Part shown: in pieces, positions 11,555 through 22,254 of the stretch | Layout of the letters: each line of letters begins with the position of its first letter | Position numbering within the stretch: the stretch's first letter is position 1 | From: Turritopsis dohrnii | Lineage: Eukaryota > Cnidaria > Hydrozoa > Anthoathecata > Oceaniidae | Assembly (NCBI GenBank): GCA_027922465.2 | Contig: BQMF02000613.1 | Span: forward strand, 1-64,000 | DNA: 64,000 nt | Direction of reading: 5' to 3' | The notes under the pieces: generated by a model | The model's input: the letters and a program-made list of their open reading frames with translations, nothing else | Database searches by the model: none | Told to the model about the DNA's origin: nothing | Translations under genes and position numbers: made by a program

Positions 11555-11570
11555 GGGTCACCAGTGACCC
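11555..11570. promoter_or_regulatory. piggyBac subterminal palindrome, copy 1
   Basis: GGGTCACCAGTGACCC, 4 bp inside the left TIR. Similar 16-mers lie at 11894-11909, 17412-17427 and 17579-17594 (the last with one mismatch). Two near each end suggests transposase binding sites; that role is inferred. Confidence 0.6.
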
Positions 11571-11893
11571 GTATTTTTAAACTTTAATAACTTTTTTTTG
11601 AAGCTACTTATAATAGCCTGGTAACCGTATATAAAGAAAACATAACATCTATTTCTAATTTAATTGTTTTCCAATGTTTGATGACGTCATATGAAGATCA
11701 TGTGACACTTCCAATTATGGTAAAAAAAAATTAAAATTTTTTCAGACTTCCTTGTTCCCAAACCCCTATTTTCGTATTGAACTATGCCTTTTTACTTTTA
11801 CTTCCTGAAAGGTTATTTTCTTAGCTACAAATTGAGTTAAATATCAACTTGATAGCACACAAACTTATCAAGTTATTGGCCTTTAACTAGACT

Positions 11894-11909
11894 GGGTCAG
11901 TATTGACCC
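11894..11909. promoter_or_regulatory. piggyBac subterminal palindrome, copy 2
   Basis: GGGTCAGTATTGACCC, 355 bp from the left end of the element; same GGGTCAn4TGACCC pattern as the other three. Confidence 0.55.
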
Positions 11910-12241
11910 TAATGGTATTAAGGGTAAAAACAATGAAATAATGTATTACTGCTGCTTTGCATATTTCAGAAGCTTCTGAGTCTCAGTATCACTAACATTG
12001 GTGCGATAATGATAGACTTACATAATAAACTGTTGTACCTGATTGGCTCAAAAAATAGTGGGTCATAAAGCTGAGTGTCCACCAAAGATTCATCAAAGCG
12101 TTTATGATAAACGCAAATAATTAGATATAAAATTTATCGCCGGCGCCAGTATGTCTGGCGCAAAAACTAAACGCAAACGTGTCCATTGAATTTTATAAAA
12201 AAGTTTAGAAACGATGAAGTATACAGAAACATAGCAGCAGA

Positions 12242-13619
12242 ATGAATTTTGAAGAGGAAGACGTGCTTGATATTTTGCTTGTAATATTGATAAGAAAAAG
12301 ACGACGTCGAAGAGCAAATGCTCGTAAAAAGAGGGCTTTCTGGGTACGGGATATTTACAAGGACCGAGAACTGTTTGGTGCAACAAGACTTGTAAATAAA
12401 ATGAGAGTTTCGAACAGGGAGGACTATTTCAAGTGAGTTGTATTTTCGAAGTACTGTTTATTTTTGTCACATAAGTTAAAAATGTAACGAAATGTTCGGA
12501 AGTCTTTTTAAAGATAGTGTTCGTTTTTTTAGTTTCCTTCGCATGTCCCCTGAAAGATTCGAGCACTTGTTATCCTTGGTTGGACCGCTGATTAAGAGAA
12601 ATGATACTAATTTTCGAAAAGCTATTCCAGTAGCTGAACGTTTACTGTTAACTTTACGTTTTTTTGCATCTGGTGATTCGCAAAGATCGATGAGTTTCTT
12701 GTTCTTGATGGGAAAGAAGACCGTCAGTCGAATCATCAGTGAAACATCAGAAGCTATTGTGAAAGTGTTACAGCCAAATTACATGTCTCCACCAGAAAGT
12801 TCTGATGATTGGAAAAGAATAGCTGCAGAATTTGAAGAAATTTGGCAATTTCCTCATGTCTTGGGTGCTATTGACGGGAAACATGTACAAATAGAAGCTC
12901 CAGCACACACCGGGACACTATACCACAATTATAAAGGCTTCTTCAGTATTGTTTTGTTAGCAATATGTGATGCAAAATATAATTTTATCCTGGTAGATGT
13001 GGGTCAGTACGGCTCTAACAATGATAGCGGAGTCTTGGCCCATTCAGCTATAGGAAACGCATTTGAAAATAACACTCTGAAACTACCAGAGAATGAAACA
13101 TTTGGTAAGAAGCAACTTGATCTGCCTTATTATTTATTAGGTGATGAAATCTTCCCTTTAAAAACTTGGCTGATGAGACCGTATCCCGGTAATTTACCAG
13201 AGAGGGAACAAGTTTATAACTACAGACATTCGAGAGCACGTCGTGTAATCGAGAACAGCTTTGGAATTCTTCGAGCACGTTGGAGAATTTTTAGCCGACC
13301 AATCATTGCTGCAGTGGAGAATGCTGAAAATTATACCATGGCTTGTTTGTGTCTGCATAACTACCTTCGTCAAACTGATAATGCAACATATTGTCCTAGT
13401 GGTTTTGTTGACAGTTACAGTAGTACAGGGGAGTTTAAACCAGGAGCGTGGCGCAAGCAAGAGATGGATGGAAATGGTAGTGGATTGCAACCACTTGCGC
13501 CAGTAAAAGGGTGTAGGAGTAGAGCCACTGCAGTTGAAGTCCGAGAAGCACTAAAAGAATATGTGAATGATGAATTCGGTTCGGTTCCATGGCAGCTACA
13601 CCACGTTAGAAGTGTTTGA
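12242..13619 (+). CDS. Harbinger (HARBI1-like) DDE transposase, two exons
   Basis: Cut-and-paste transposase of the surrounding Harbinger element; it acts in the nucleus with a Myb/MADF partner. Exon 1 is 12242-12432, intron 12433-12532 (GTGAGT...TTTTTTTAG), exon 2 12533-13619. The join creates an in-frame Asn and a 425-aa protein, the usual length for the family. Exon 1 is basic (RKRRRRR) and matches the family N-terminus before the WVR block. The catalytic triad is visible: D178 in AIDGKH, D219 in DVGQYGSNND, E304 in RRVIENSFGILRARW. The C-terminus VPWQ is also typical. No stop or frameshift was found, so this is one of the few intact-looking coding units here. Its partner MADF gene lies opposite, converging, but carries a stop. 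Confidence 0.9.
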
Positions 13620-13841
13620 CAATGATAACATTTGCTTATGAAATATTTTCTTCAAAATAACAAAAACATGTATGCTAGAAAGACAATAAGATAAGTAACA
13701 ATAAGAACATTTGCGATACAATATTACAATATAATGTAATATTTTCCTCATTTTTTCTTCCTTTCTTTTTAAGTAACAAAAACATGTATCCTAGTAAGTT
13801 GTATATAAAAATAAACAGAAAAACATAAAATAGGCGTTTGT

Positions 13842-14964
13842 TTATTGTGTTAACTCATTAAATTTAGTTAAGCTTGTGTACCATGGCCTTGCTATTGATC
13901 CATTTTCGTTTCCTTGAGTTGAACTACTACCGTAATGTGGAATATTTGATGCAGAAGACGCAGTTGAATTTAAAGGTATTGATTGGTTATTTGCCTTCAG
14001 AAATGGGTGGTCACAAACATCTTGTTCTTCCGCCAGCATATCATGATACTTGAATATACTGTTGTTGATGTCGTGTTTTAACCTGTGCCTTAACTTTTTT
14101 GGCAAAGATTTCAACTCGGAAGCCACCATTTCCCCGAAAATATCTTCATCAGTTTTTTCTTTCTGTGCACTTGAACTTCAATCACGTAGCCTTTCTTGAA
14201 TGGCAAGCAATATGTCATTTTCTTTTTTTTCTTCTTCTGTGCTTGTAGCCTCTGCACGCTTGCGTTTCTGAGGCTTTTGCCTTTTTACAGACTGATTTTG
14301 CATTTCTTTCCTTTCTTCTAATATGCTTTCTTTACTTTCTTCCTCGGCTTCATCTTCGTCTAAAGGACTGAGTAAAACATCATCAAAATTGTCAACCTCG
14401 TCCCTTGTATCGTCAGATTCCTCAGAAGAGTCTACGTTATTTCCAGTAGGCAGATTTGTTTTTGTATTACTTCTCAGCCGTATGTAAGGATTTAGCCAGA
14501 AAAGAAAGGAATATTCATTCAATTGCTTTTCGAAGCGATCAATATCAGCTTTTCCTGCTCCTGAGCGTTTCGCTTTTTTCAGTTGATTTCGTTTTTTGTG
14601 ATATCTTTTCTTTAAATTTTCGAATGACTTTTGTGATTCGCCTAAAAAAGTTAGGAAAGTATGAATATTTTATGCATAATCAGAAACAAACAAAAACGTG
14701 GTGATAATAACGAAAATGTACTTCCTAGTCACATATAAAAACCTAGTTTGTGACTGTCGATAGATGTTGATATGGGAAATTGTAAAAAATAAAAAAAGAA
14801 CCTTTTTCAGCTCCAAGGGTATCATCAACTGCACTCCAAGCGTTTCTGTTCTTTGTTCGATCCCTGTATCCCTCTTCAGATTTGTCATACAAGCATCGAT
14901 ACTTTATTACTTCCTCCGCTAAAGTTTCTTCTTCCTGCAGTGAATTACTTTTTTTTCTTCCCAT
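13842..14964 (-). pseudogene. MADF/Myb-like accessory protein of Harbinger, one premature stop
   Basis: Exon 1 runs 14964 (ATG) to 14802, intron 14642-14801 (GTTCTT...TTTTTAG), then exon 2 from 14641. The spliced product starts MGRKKSNSLQEEE and carries a MADF-like region (residues about 15-75: KYRCLYDKSEEGYRD, NAWSAVDDTLG, FENLKKRY), then an acidic, Lys-rich middle. An in-frame TGA at 14178-14180 ends it at 208 aa, yet the frame continues open to 13842 with a plausible family C-terminus. CGA to TGA decay is the likely cause. It is convergent with the transposase; such partners bring the transposase to DNA. Splice sites are inferred. Confidence 0.75.
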
Positions 14965-15138
14965 GTTATATTTTTTTTTATCTCGTTTGACACAACAAAC
15001 AGCATTATTTTATCTAACATTTCCATGATTTATAGAAATATCTTAAACGCATTTCCCTAACACAATGGATTTTTTGTTATAAAATAGCACCACATGCTAA
15101 AGATCATCGGCATTTCTTTGACTTCTGAATATTTTTTC

Positions 15139-15194
15139 GTTATAACCAAAAATAAGAAATGAAAACTTTTTCATTTCTTATTTTTGGTTATAAC
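15139..15194. repeat. Perfect 27-bp hairpin with 2-nt loop
   Basis: Arms 15139-15165 and 15168-15194 are exact reverse complements (GTTATAACCAAAAATAAGAA and onward) separated by CT. It lies just inside the right end of the Harbinger element. As RNA it would be a long stable stem; as DNA it may be a subterminal cruciform. Confidence 0.92.
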
Positions 15195-15487
15195 CAAAAT
15201 TTTGGCGTTAAAAATTTGCGCGCGCCTAAAATTTTTTGCGTTAGTTATTTGCGTTAAGGTGTCCATCTACGCGCGAATTTATTTTTTTGCGTTGATCATT
15301 TGCGTTAATGTTTTAGCGCGTTGGTGGACACTAGGCTTAAGGGACCCTAATTTCAGAGAGTGTAAAAAAGGATTAAAAAATGAAATTTTCTCAACACAAT
15401 ATGAACTTTTCTTTCAAAAATAACTAGTAATCATAAAAAAAATACAGCTAAATAAGTCCCAATAAACTTTTACTCTATCATATATTT

Positions 15488-17178
15488 TTAAAATGAATGA
15501 TACATTTTGAAACAGTTTCTGTCTTTTTGAACGCACAACGAAACATTGCAAGTTTTGCAATATGTATAACATTCCACATCTTTTTTACCACTATCATCGC
15601 AATACTTACACCGTTTTCGTCTTTCGGTGTACTGAACTATATGATCTGGTTCTTTCATTGACAGGGGTAATTCTACAGCAAGTTGGGGAACTTCTGCAGT
15701 AAATTTGCGTTTTCGAGAAGAAAATCGATTTATCAAGGATTCAGCAAGGATTACTTTGAATTCAAGTAGACTAATTCTTGCATTAACTTTTTTCTTGTAA
15801 ATTACATGGGCATTGACAACAGCTGAATCCATCAGATCTATCCTTTTTGTCTTCGATCTACATGTAAAAGCTTCGAAGGATCCATGCAGTTTGTCAGTAG
15901 CATTACCACTTTAGAATCTTTCCATCTCAAAGCAACAAGCCCATCCTTGCTCACTAGAAAGTCGCTATCTCCACGTTTGAACGATTCATCATCAGTGAAG
16001 GATTCACCATGGACAAGCGATTTTGTTTTCTTTTGTGTGAGCTTATCTGCTACTGCTTTTTCAATTTTTGGCAAGAGTTTTCGATTTTGCCTAACAACTC
16101 CGATTCCATATAATGAGTTTTCTGTCAACTTTCTCATAAGCGATGGTGAAGTGAAAAAATTGTCAAAGAAGATACGGCAAAAGCTTTCATTAAGCTTTTC
16201 GGTTAGTTGCAGAACAACAGATTCGCCTAATCCAAATTCTGTTGTGTCTTTTTTGCCAGTATATATGTCAAACTCATATAGATATCCGGTCTTTGGAGCA
16301 CATCTATACCACATTTTGAAGCCCCATTTAATTGGCTTATTTTTAATGTGCTGACGCATTATGCTTCTACCTTTGAACTTTACCATGTGCTCATCCACAC
16401 TTTGGACTGCTTCAGATTCCATAGCTCCTAGAAACCGTTCGTTGAGAAAATTAATTAAGCATCTTACTTTAAATGCTCTATCATGTTCAGGGTGATCTTT
16501 TGGAAGAGCATCATAGTTGTTGGAAAAATGAAGGTTACTCAAAATTTCCTTGAATCTCTCTCGCGCCATTACAATACCAATAAAATTTACGGACATTGAA
16601 GGACGTGTTTCCCAATAACTGCGAAGGCTTGGTAGTTTGTGGTATCCCATCAAAAAATTAATACCAATAAATGCTCTCATTTCATCTAAGGATACCTCGA
16701 ATGTTCTACCATTTTGGGCAGCATATCTCTCAGATTCTGTTTTCAAGTGTAGAATAAATTCATCTAAATTTAGCAATTTCTCAAAAACTTTCAGAGGATT
16801 ATCTAAAGGATGAATGTCTAGCAGTACCTTTCCATCAAGTTTGCATTCTTTTTGCACTGGTACGTACTTTGTAGACTTCGTCCAGTGGATTTCTTTCATT
16901 GTATTCTTTCCGTTGTCGCCACTGTTATTGGCTGTGTTTATATCGTGAACAATTGCATGGGGGATCTCATTTGTGTCATTTAAATTCGAGATGTCATCAT
17001 TTTTTTCATTATCATTGTCCTGATCTTCTTCATTCTCTTCATCTTCAACTACGAATTCCGTATCTGAATCCTCCATGACATCTGCTAAGTCATCTTCATT
17101 GTCACTTTCCACGGAATCCAATAAAGCCCAAACATTTTCAGGCGTAATAGTAAGTGGAATGTTCTGTGGCAGCGGCAT
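15488..17178 (-). pseudogene. piggyBac transposase with internal deletion
   Basis: Nuclear cut-and-paste transposase of the surrounding piggyBac. The main frame starts at ATG 17178 with an acidic N-terminus (residues 20-70), then the DDE-like core with D262 (SVDEHMVKFKGR) and D339 (FFDNFFTSP). At RRQKG (about 15841) a stop is reached. The frame resumes in another phase at 15832 with DSAVVNAHVIYK and ends at 15488 after a Cys-rich zinc-binding C-terminus (CKYCDDSG, CKTC). Family members carry about 55-65 residues between these blocks, including the GGVDxxD motif with the third catalytic Asp. That segment is absent here, so the enzyme should be inactive even if the frame were restored. Confidence 0.88.
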
Positions 17179-17411
17179 GTTTATTGATACTAACTTTTTA
17201 AAGAATCAGAACACGCGTTGAACTACCGATTCAAATTTCAAATTATGAAAAATTCCAAAGGAGACCATTGCAGTGTTGTTGGAGACTTTTTATATATTAT
17301 CTTAGCGAAAACAGCTTTAAAATAATGAAATAGGTTTTGGACGCGATTTGCAATAAAGACAATGTACAAAATTAAAATTAACGTAAAATTCATGAAAAAT
17401 CAACGGAATTA

Positions 17412-17427
17412 GGGTCATAGATGACCC
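17412..17427. promoter_or_regulatory. piggyBac subterminal palindrome, copy 3
   Basis: GGGTCATAGATGACCC, about 300 bp inside the right end. Confidence 0.55.
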
Positions 17428-17578
17428 AAGAAATGCCAATGTTATATAATGATGTAAGATCTGGAAACTTTAAAAGTATATCTTTTGGTACTGTGTCCAT
17501 GGATACAAATAACCACCCAATCTAGGGCATAATCACAACAATAATAAGGTTATCAATGAATTATCTTTAATGCCAATA

Positions 17579-17594
17579 GGGTCACGAGAGACCC
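17579..17594. promoter_or_regulatory. piggyBac subterminal palindrome, copy 4
   Basis: GGGTCACGAGAGACCC, about 130 bp inside the right end, with one mismatch to the palindrome. Confidence 0.5.
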
Positions 17595-17713
17595 AAAAAT
17601 TATCTTGAGAATGGCTGCATGTATCAAAATTCTACTAATGAAGTATTGTTACATACCCTAAATGGAGACTACACTCAAAAAATTAGGTGCCTACCACAAC
17701 CACAGAGCTTACG

Positions 17714-17729
17714 GGCCTTAAAGGGTTAA
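17714..17729. repeat. piggyBac right TIR and TTAA
   Basis: GGCCTTAAAGGG followed by TTAA, the exact reverse complement of the left end. Confidence 0.93.
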
Positions 17730-18385
17730 GTGACAAACCTTTCTTTCTATTCCGCCTTTCTACTTTCTGATTTCTCTCTACTACACAGCAAGGAACAAAT
17801 GAACCTGAATAAATCCAGACAGAAAAGTTCTTAGATAGTGGGTAGGTAGGTTGGAAAAACCTTCGTGGAGTTTGCCATCTTTAAAATTAAAATGATAAAC
17901 ACAATTGTTACCTCGTTACGTAATTCTTTCGCTTTCGATAAACTGACTTTATAAACTGGTAAACTTTGATTGATAACTGAGTGAACTGATTGATAACTGC
18001 TTTGATAATTAATTTGATAATTACAGACAATCGCTATTGTCTATAAATTATTGTCTTTTCTTTCTCGAGCGTAACCGCACTGAATAAAAAACTTAATTTG
18101 TTTACTTTTCCGACGAAGGTCGTCGCTATAGTTTTTCCGATTTCAGCAACCAATAAAAACGACGAAGCGGCGATCACGTGTCCAAACAAATGTTAAAAAA
18201 TAGGCATTGCAATAGTTTCTTCACTGGTCGAACTGCCGCTATATGACCACGATTAAGAAGATTTTGACCATTAAAAAAACAAAAACAAAACACTCTCTAA
18301 GTTAAATGTGTTACACACGCACGCAAATTAGTATAAGTAGATAAAATCACATATTGAGGTAAAATGTGTGTTGTCAATAAAAGGC

Positions 18386-18408
18386 TTAACCCTAATCCTA
18401 ACCCTAAT
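18386..18408. repeat. Short interstitial telomere-like repeat
   Basis: TTAACCCTAATCCTAACCCTAAT, about three degenerate CCCTAA units. A G-strand version (GGTTAGGGTTTAGGG) occurs near 21538-21552. Too short to be a true telomere; consistent with a TTAGGG animal telomere. Confidence 0.5.
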
Positions 18409-18763
18409 GAAAGACTAATGCCTTTATTTAATTGTTTTTTCGATAACATTTTTCGGTTAACTGATATTTAAAGTGAATAACGTTTGAATCCGCGTGGACT
18501 TGACCCTTTCATTCTCAATTTGAAAATACCTCTTGTCATGACATCATCAATGCTTTTTAGCCACTCTGTATGATCTTATTTCATATAGATACCATGCCAG
18601 AGGGTTCATGTACCGATTTCAGTTAAACGGTTTATTCCCGAGATATGAAGCCTGAAATCCCCGTACCAAAATTGCCCCAAATATTGACGTCATCGAAATG
18701 GAGCAGACATAAGACATGCAGACATGGAGAAATGGGGCAGACACAAGACAGTCCAATATTGAG
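18409..18763. other. Spacer without a gene
   Basis: AT-rich DNA with no supported ORF or repeat other than the array that starts at 18764. Confidence 0.4.
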
Positions 18764-18869
18764 TTTATTACAAATTGGGGCAGCTATTTTATTACAAATT
18801 GGGGCAAGGTTTATTACAAATTGGGGCAGGTATTACAAATTGGGGCAAAGTTTATTACAAATTGGGGCA
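18764..18869. repeat. Minisatellite, 5 copies of TTTATTACAAATTGGGGCA
   Basis: Five tandem units of 18-23 bp share the core ATTACAAATTGGGGCA, with small differences in the linker. A GGGGCAGACA piece just upstream (18735) may be a diverged start. It is open in two frames only because it lacks stops; I do not call it coding. Confidence 0.9.
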
Positions 18870-19236
18870 CAACAGGCAGTACCAAGCATTTTATTAGCAA
18901 CAAGATTGATCACAGATTAAATGAGTGCTTCAGCAAAGAAACTTAGCAAATGAAACAATGGTTCAAAATTAATCAATAAAAGCTATGAGGGTTTGTCAAA
19001 GTTTTCTCTGAAAGATATTTGGAAAGAATTGTTTTCAACACAACTGTATTAAATTGATGTTTTAAACTCTGTCACTGGTCAATATATAGATTGCAGATGT
19101 TGTGCCAGATTAAGTATTGTTTTGCGTACTCAATATTAGTGAGTTAAGCTTATTTCAAAAGCTAAGTACTGTTCTCTAAATTGAAGGAGGGTGTGCTAAA
19201 CAGGTATGATAATCACTTTTTCTGTCATCTTTATTT
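18870..19236. other. Spacer without a gene
   Basis: No convincing coding sequence, repeat or RNA gene seen. Confidence 0.35.
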
Positions 19237-19960
19237 TTGGTGGGTTTGGTTAATTATTCTGCAAAAGCAATATTCCATGCTGTTTTCTTGTTTCTAGTTT
19301 GTCTTCTGAAGGTTGGGGTTTGTTTAGTGCATTGCAGCAGATCAAATTTGTTGGAAGTGGTGGGGCCTTTCTTAATCACACCATTAACAAGCTGGATAAA
19401 AGGTGGAAAATTTCATGGAACCGGTGTAAACTGGGACTTGAGGATTTCAAAACATCATATGAAGAAATCAGATGAAAACACAGACATGCACTTGTTTGCT
19501 TCTAATATTTAGTATCATCCAGAACAGGTTAGATTTCCATTTACAAAATGACAGGTCAAAGGGTGAAATACTTCAGGTACCACTCAGTAAATTTTCCTTA
19601 AACATTGAGTAATGAAAGAAATACATTGAAACATCCAAAATCATTATTGGAAGGATTTTGCTGGAATATTTCAATGAATTTGGATTTTTGAAAAAGTGCA
19701 TTTCTGAACATATTGAACATTTTTACAATAATTCCATGGCTGAAAAATCGAACATCATGTCAATGCCTATAATTAATGCAAATGAAAGCAGTAACACTTT
19801 AAAGAGTTATCAAACTTGCATAGCTGAACTTTACCACAATGCAACTAACTAGAGTAAGATTTCCCTGAGCTGAAGATGTTCTTGAATATTGTGCACCTTT
19901 CAAAGCTGTTATATGGCACACGAAGGCATTTTTGTTGCAATATTCTTATCATTTATTATA
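19237..19960 (+). pseudogene. Relic of a DUF6589-like transposon-associated protein (tentative)
   Basis: Two conserved-looking blocks lie in order on the plus strand. The first is around 19420-19510 (NWDLR, HHMKKSDENTDMHLFA). The second is at 19640-19850 (IIGRILLEYFNEFGFLKKC, ISEHIEHFYNNSMAEKSNI). The order and motif style recall proteins with the uncharacterised DUF6589 domain found in fungal and invertebrate transposon-like genes, but this is from memory of the family and not checked. The two blocks are separated by stops (TAG at about 19510, TGA/TAA near 19610), and later bases up to 19960 are out of frame. Product and activity are unknown. Confidence 0.35.
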
Positions 19961-20325
19961 CAATTCTACTTCTACTTGCCAAAAGGGTACTTTGAAATAC
20001 TTTCGTGAAAAGTACAATCAAAAAAATGCAAAACCCAAAAAATTTGTACTCTTATAAGTACTACATAGTGACCGTAAACTCAACAAGATGTGTTAATAAA
20101 AATATTGTTGTCATAACAGATATTTAGAAAGACAGTGTGTTTTTTTCTATGAAGTGAAACTAATTTCCTGACATTTTCCTTAAAAATCATGAAAATGTGA
20201 TACTTCTCTACAATGGTATACACAGCAATATCTAATCTTCACTTAATCAGACTTAAAAACTTAATAAGTTTTTGCCACAAAGTTTTCTTGTTACTCTAAC
20301 AACATTTTCTGCAACACACAACCTA
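19961..20325. other. Spacer without a gene
   Basis: AT-rich flank before the Helitron 5' end at 20326; nothing supported. Confidence 0.35.
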
Positions 20326-21691
20326 TCTACTTATAATAATCCGCAATCGTGTGCAACACATTTAATTTAGAGAGTGTTTGTTTTTGTTTTTTTAACGGTC
20401 AAAATCTTCTTAATCGTGGTCATATAGCGGCAGTTCGACCATGCAAGACAAATTCACAATTAGTATAAACAGAAACCCTTCCAGTGCATTCAATCGTTTC
20501 AAATGTTTTGATTGTTCCCGAGATCAAGAAACAACTCAAGTATTGCACGGAAGTTTATTAATGTTTTTAGGGTAAGTAGGCTTTAGAACTTTTTGTTTTT
20601 ATATTTTGTTATTCTTATAGTATGGTTTCTGCGTCATTACTTTAGAGCTTTTTTGTTTGCTTTGTTTTTCAAATAACGCGATTGAAGAAATGAATATTAT
20701 GGTTTTTAATCATGATGTTCTGTGTTCATAAAGAAAATCGTTTACAATTCACATTTTGACATTCGCGTTTGGCTTTTATTTACATTGGGGTATGGGGTAT
20801 GGATATCATCAACAGTCACAGTGATTTTAATCTTTTTTTTGTTTACCTGTACGCACAATTTATTTTTACTACTGCATATATTGTATAGTGAAAGATTTAT
20901 AACGAATATTTTGATGTGTTTCAGATCTACCGATTAAAAACTTTTTCTCTTCATAACTCCAATGTTGAACTAAAAATGCTTCAGCTGGAATACCTAGAGA
21001 TTTTTAATTGAGTGTTTTTCTGTATTGACGTTAGATTTTTTTAATCACGGGGAACCATTGCATCTGCAATCGATACAATTTATTTTACAGAGTGAAAAAA
21101 GTGGATGCACAGTGCGTACTTTTATTTTTGATGGGTTTTTACTTTTCTGTTCTGGGCTCCTGTGTTGATTGCATGCCTGGAAAAATGTTTGATCTAGATT
21201 GCGTCTGTTTAAGTGGATCAGTAAATCAGGGGAACCATTGGATCACCTTTTTAATTAGATACGAAGTTATTTGGAAAATATCTCTAGAACCTCTGAGAAA
21301 ATAACGGACATTTTTATGGTCCATGACATTGAAGAAGGGGTGACAAGCAGAGCTTTTACATCACTAAAATGTTTGATCGACGATATTTCGGTAACAGTTG
21401 GTTATCGCTTTACGATCCTGTACATATTTCGGTATATCTTATAGAATTCAGCAATACAGTTAGAACTTCCAAATTCGATCTCTCTAATTTTATGGATCGA
21501 ATTTATGGTACCTGCACCTTCTGTTTCTTTTTCTTAAGGTTAGGGTTTAGGGAATTGGAGAGAGTTTACAGTACTTTCAACACTGATGCACTTTCTGTTC
21601 GCTATTCTGTGATTTAATTTATCGTAACCATTTTTCGAGACGTCATTTTCAGAATTAAAACCTGTAAAAATGCTTTACTACGGGATACTAG
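20326..21691 (+). mobile_element. Non-autonomous Helitron
   Basis: 5' end TCTACTTATAATAATCCGC at 20326 (after A), then the shared block AACACATTTAATTTAGAGAG and ATATAGCGGCAGTTC. 3' end at 21691 with TTTTACTACGGGATACTAG then T. It shares internal sequence with the shorter copy at 34535-35388 (for example TTAATCGTTTCAAATGTTTT type blocks). No intact gene. Confidence 0.65.
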
Positions 21692-22254
21692 TATACTATA
21701 AACATGTATTATGTAAGTTACTTGTAACTCCCGTAAAAGTTTTTTCCGGCTTTAATTTTGAAACGGATGTGCAAAAATCTCGCGTTCCGTGTGCGAACCC
21801 CATGACAAAAATTTCAATCAAGGAATCAGGACTGGAATGTACTAATGTTGTGGAGCTCGAAAAGCTGATCAAACAAATGTATGGGATCGTTTCGCTACGA
21901 CCTACTGTTGCAGAGATGTCATCAGTCAAAGATGTCGCTAACATCATAGCTGCAGTACCAAATAAAATTTAGGCCCAAATGTTGCGTGACCCCATTACCC
22001 ATATCGCCTACCCCAAAATATGTAAGTTATCCCTATTGGTTCTCGAGATATTTCCCTAAAAACGTTGTGTTCTATTGGGGATGCAATGCAATGGCTGCCC
22101 CATGATACGACAAAAATTAATTGACGTCATGCCGCATGCAATTATACTTATGGTCAATTATCACTGGTCAAACTACGATTAAGAACATTTGGCCGTAAAT
22201 TTAAAAAAAAAATTCAATGTGTTGCACAGGATTGCAGACTATTAGAATAAGGTA
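21692..22254 (-). mobile_element. Degenerate small Helitron, minus strand
   Basis: It resembles the short copies at 29567-30086 and 38957-39449: a CCCGTAAAAGTTTTTT-type 3' block, GGGATCGTTTCGCTACGACC, a GACGTCAT block and AAATAAAATTTAGGCC in the same order. The 5' end near 22254 (TTATTCTAATAGTCTGC on minus) is decayed. No coding sequence. Confidence 0.5.

Larger units (their letters stand above)
12075..15331. mobile_element. PIF/Harbinger transposon nested in piggyBac
   Basis: Ends GTGTCCACCAA (12075) and TTGGTGGACAC (to 15331) are inverted. Inside are the two convergent genes typical of Harbinger: a DDE transposase (plus strand) and a MADF/Myb-like DNA-binding protein (minus strand). Flanking triplets are TGA and TAG, so no clean 3-bp duplication survives; the boundary may be off by one or two bases. 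It sits between the piggyBac left subterminal region and the piggyBac transposase 3' end, so it inserted into piggyBac. Confidence 0.85.
11539..17725. mobile_element. piggyBac transposon (contains a nested Harbinger)
   Basis: Terminal inverted repeats CCCTTTAAGGCC (11539-11550) and GGCCTTAAAGGG (17714-17725) are perfect over 12 bp and flanked by TTAA at 11535-11538 and 17726-17729, the piggyBac target duplication. Subterminal 16-mers of the form GGGTCAnnnnTGACCC occur twice near each end. Without the nested Harbinger the element is about 2.9 kb, typical for piggyBac. It lies in the 5' part of the autonomous Helitron. The transposase lacks a catalytic segment, so the element is probably immobile on its own. 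Confidence 0.93.
6811..18341 (-). mobile_element. Decayed autonomous Helitron, 5' end at 18341, hosting piggyBac
   Basis: The minus-strand 5' terminus TCTACTTATACTAATTTGCG at 18341 follows an A, and the next 300 bp match the 5' ends of the non-autonomous copies (for example 1930-2197). The RepHel pseudogene follows after a piggyBac insertion at 11539-17725 (TTAA duplication). The 3' end is unresolved: it must lie below 6811, and I saw no convincing hairpin plus CTAG before the copy ending at 3856. The lower coordinate given is the stop codon, not the true end. Confidence 0.6.

Noticed and set aside
18386..18408. True telomere or chromosome end
   Set aside because: Only about three degenerate units with ordinary sequence on both sides.
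18645..18946. Frames across the minisatellite as a repeat protein
   Set aside because: Open in two frames because the unit lacks stops; no start context and no evidence of expression.
19237..19512. Complete new membrane protein
   Set aside because: The hydrophobic start is AT/T-rich DNA; only the C-terminal motif resembles a known transposon-associated family, so it is listed as a relic.
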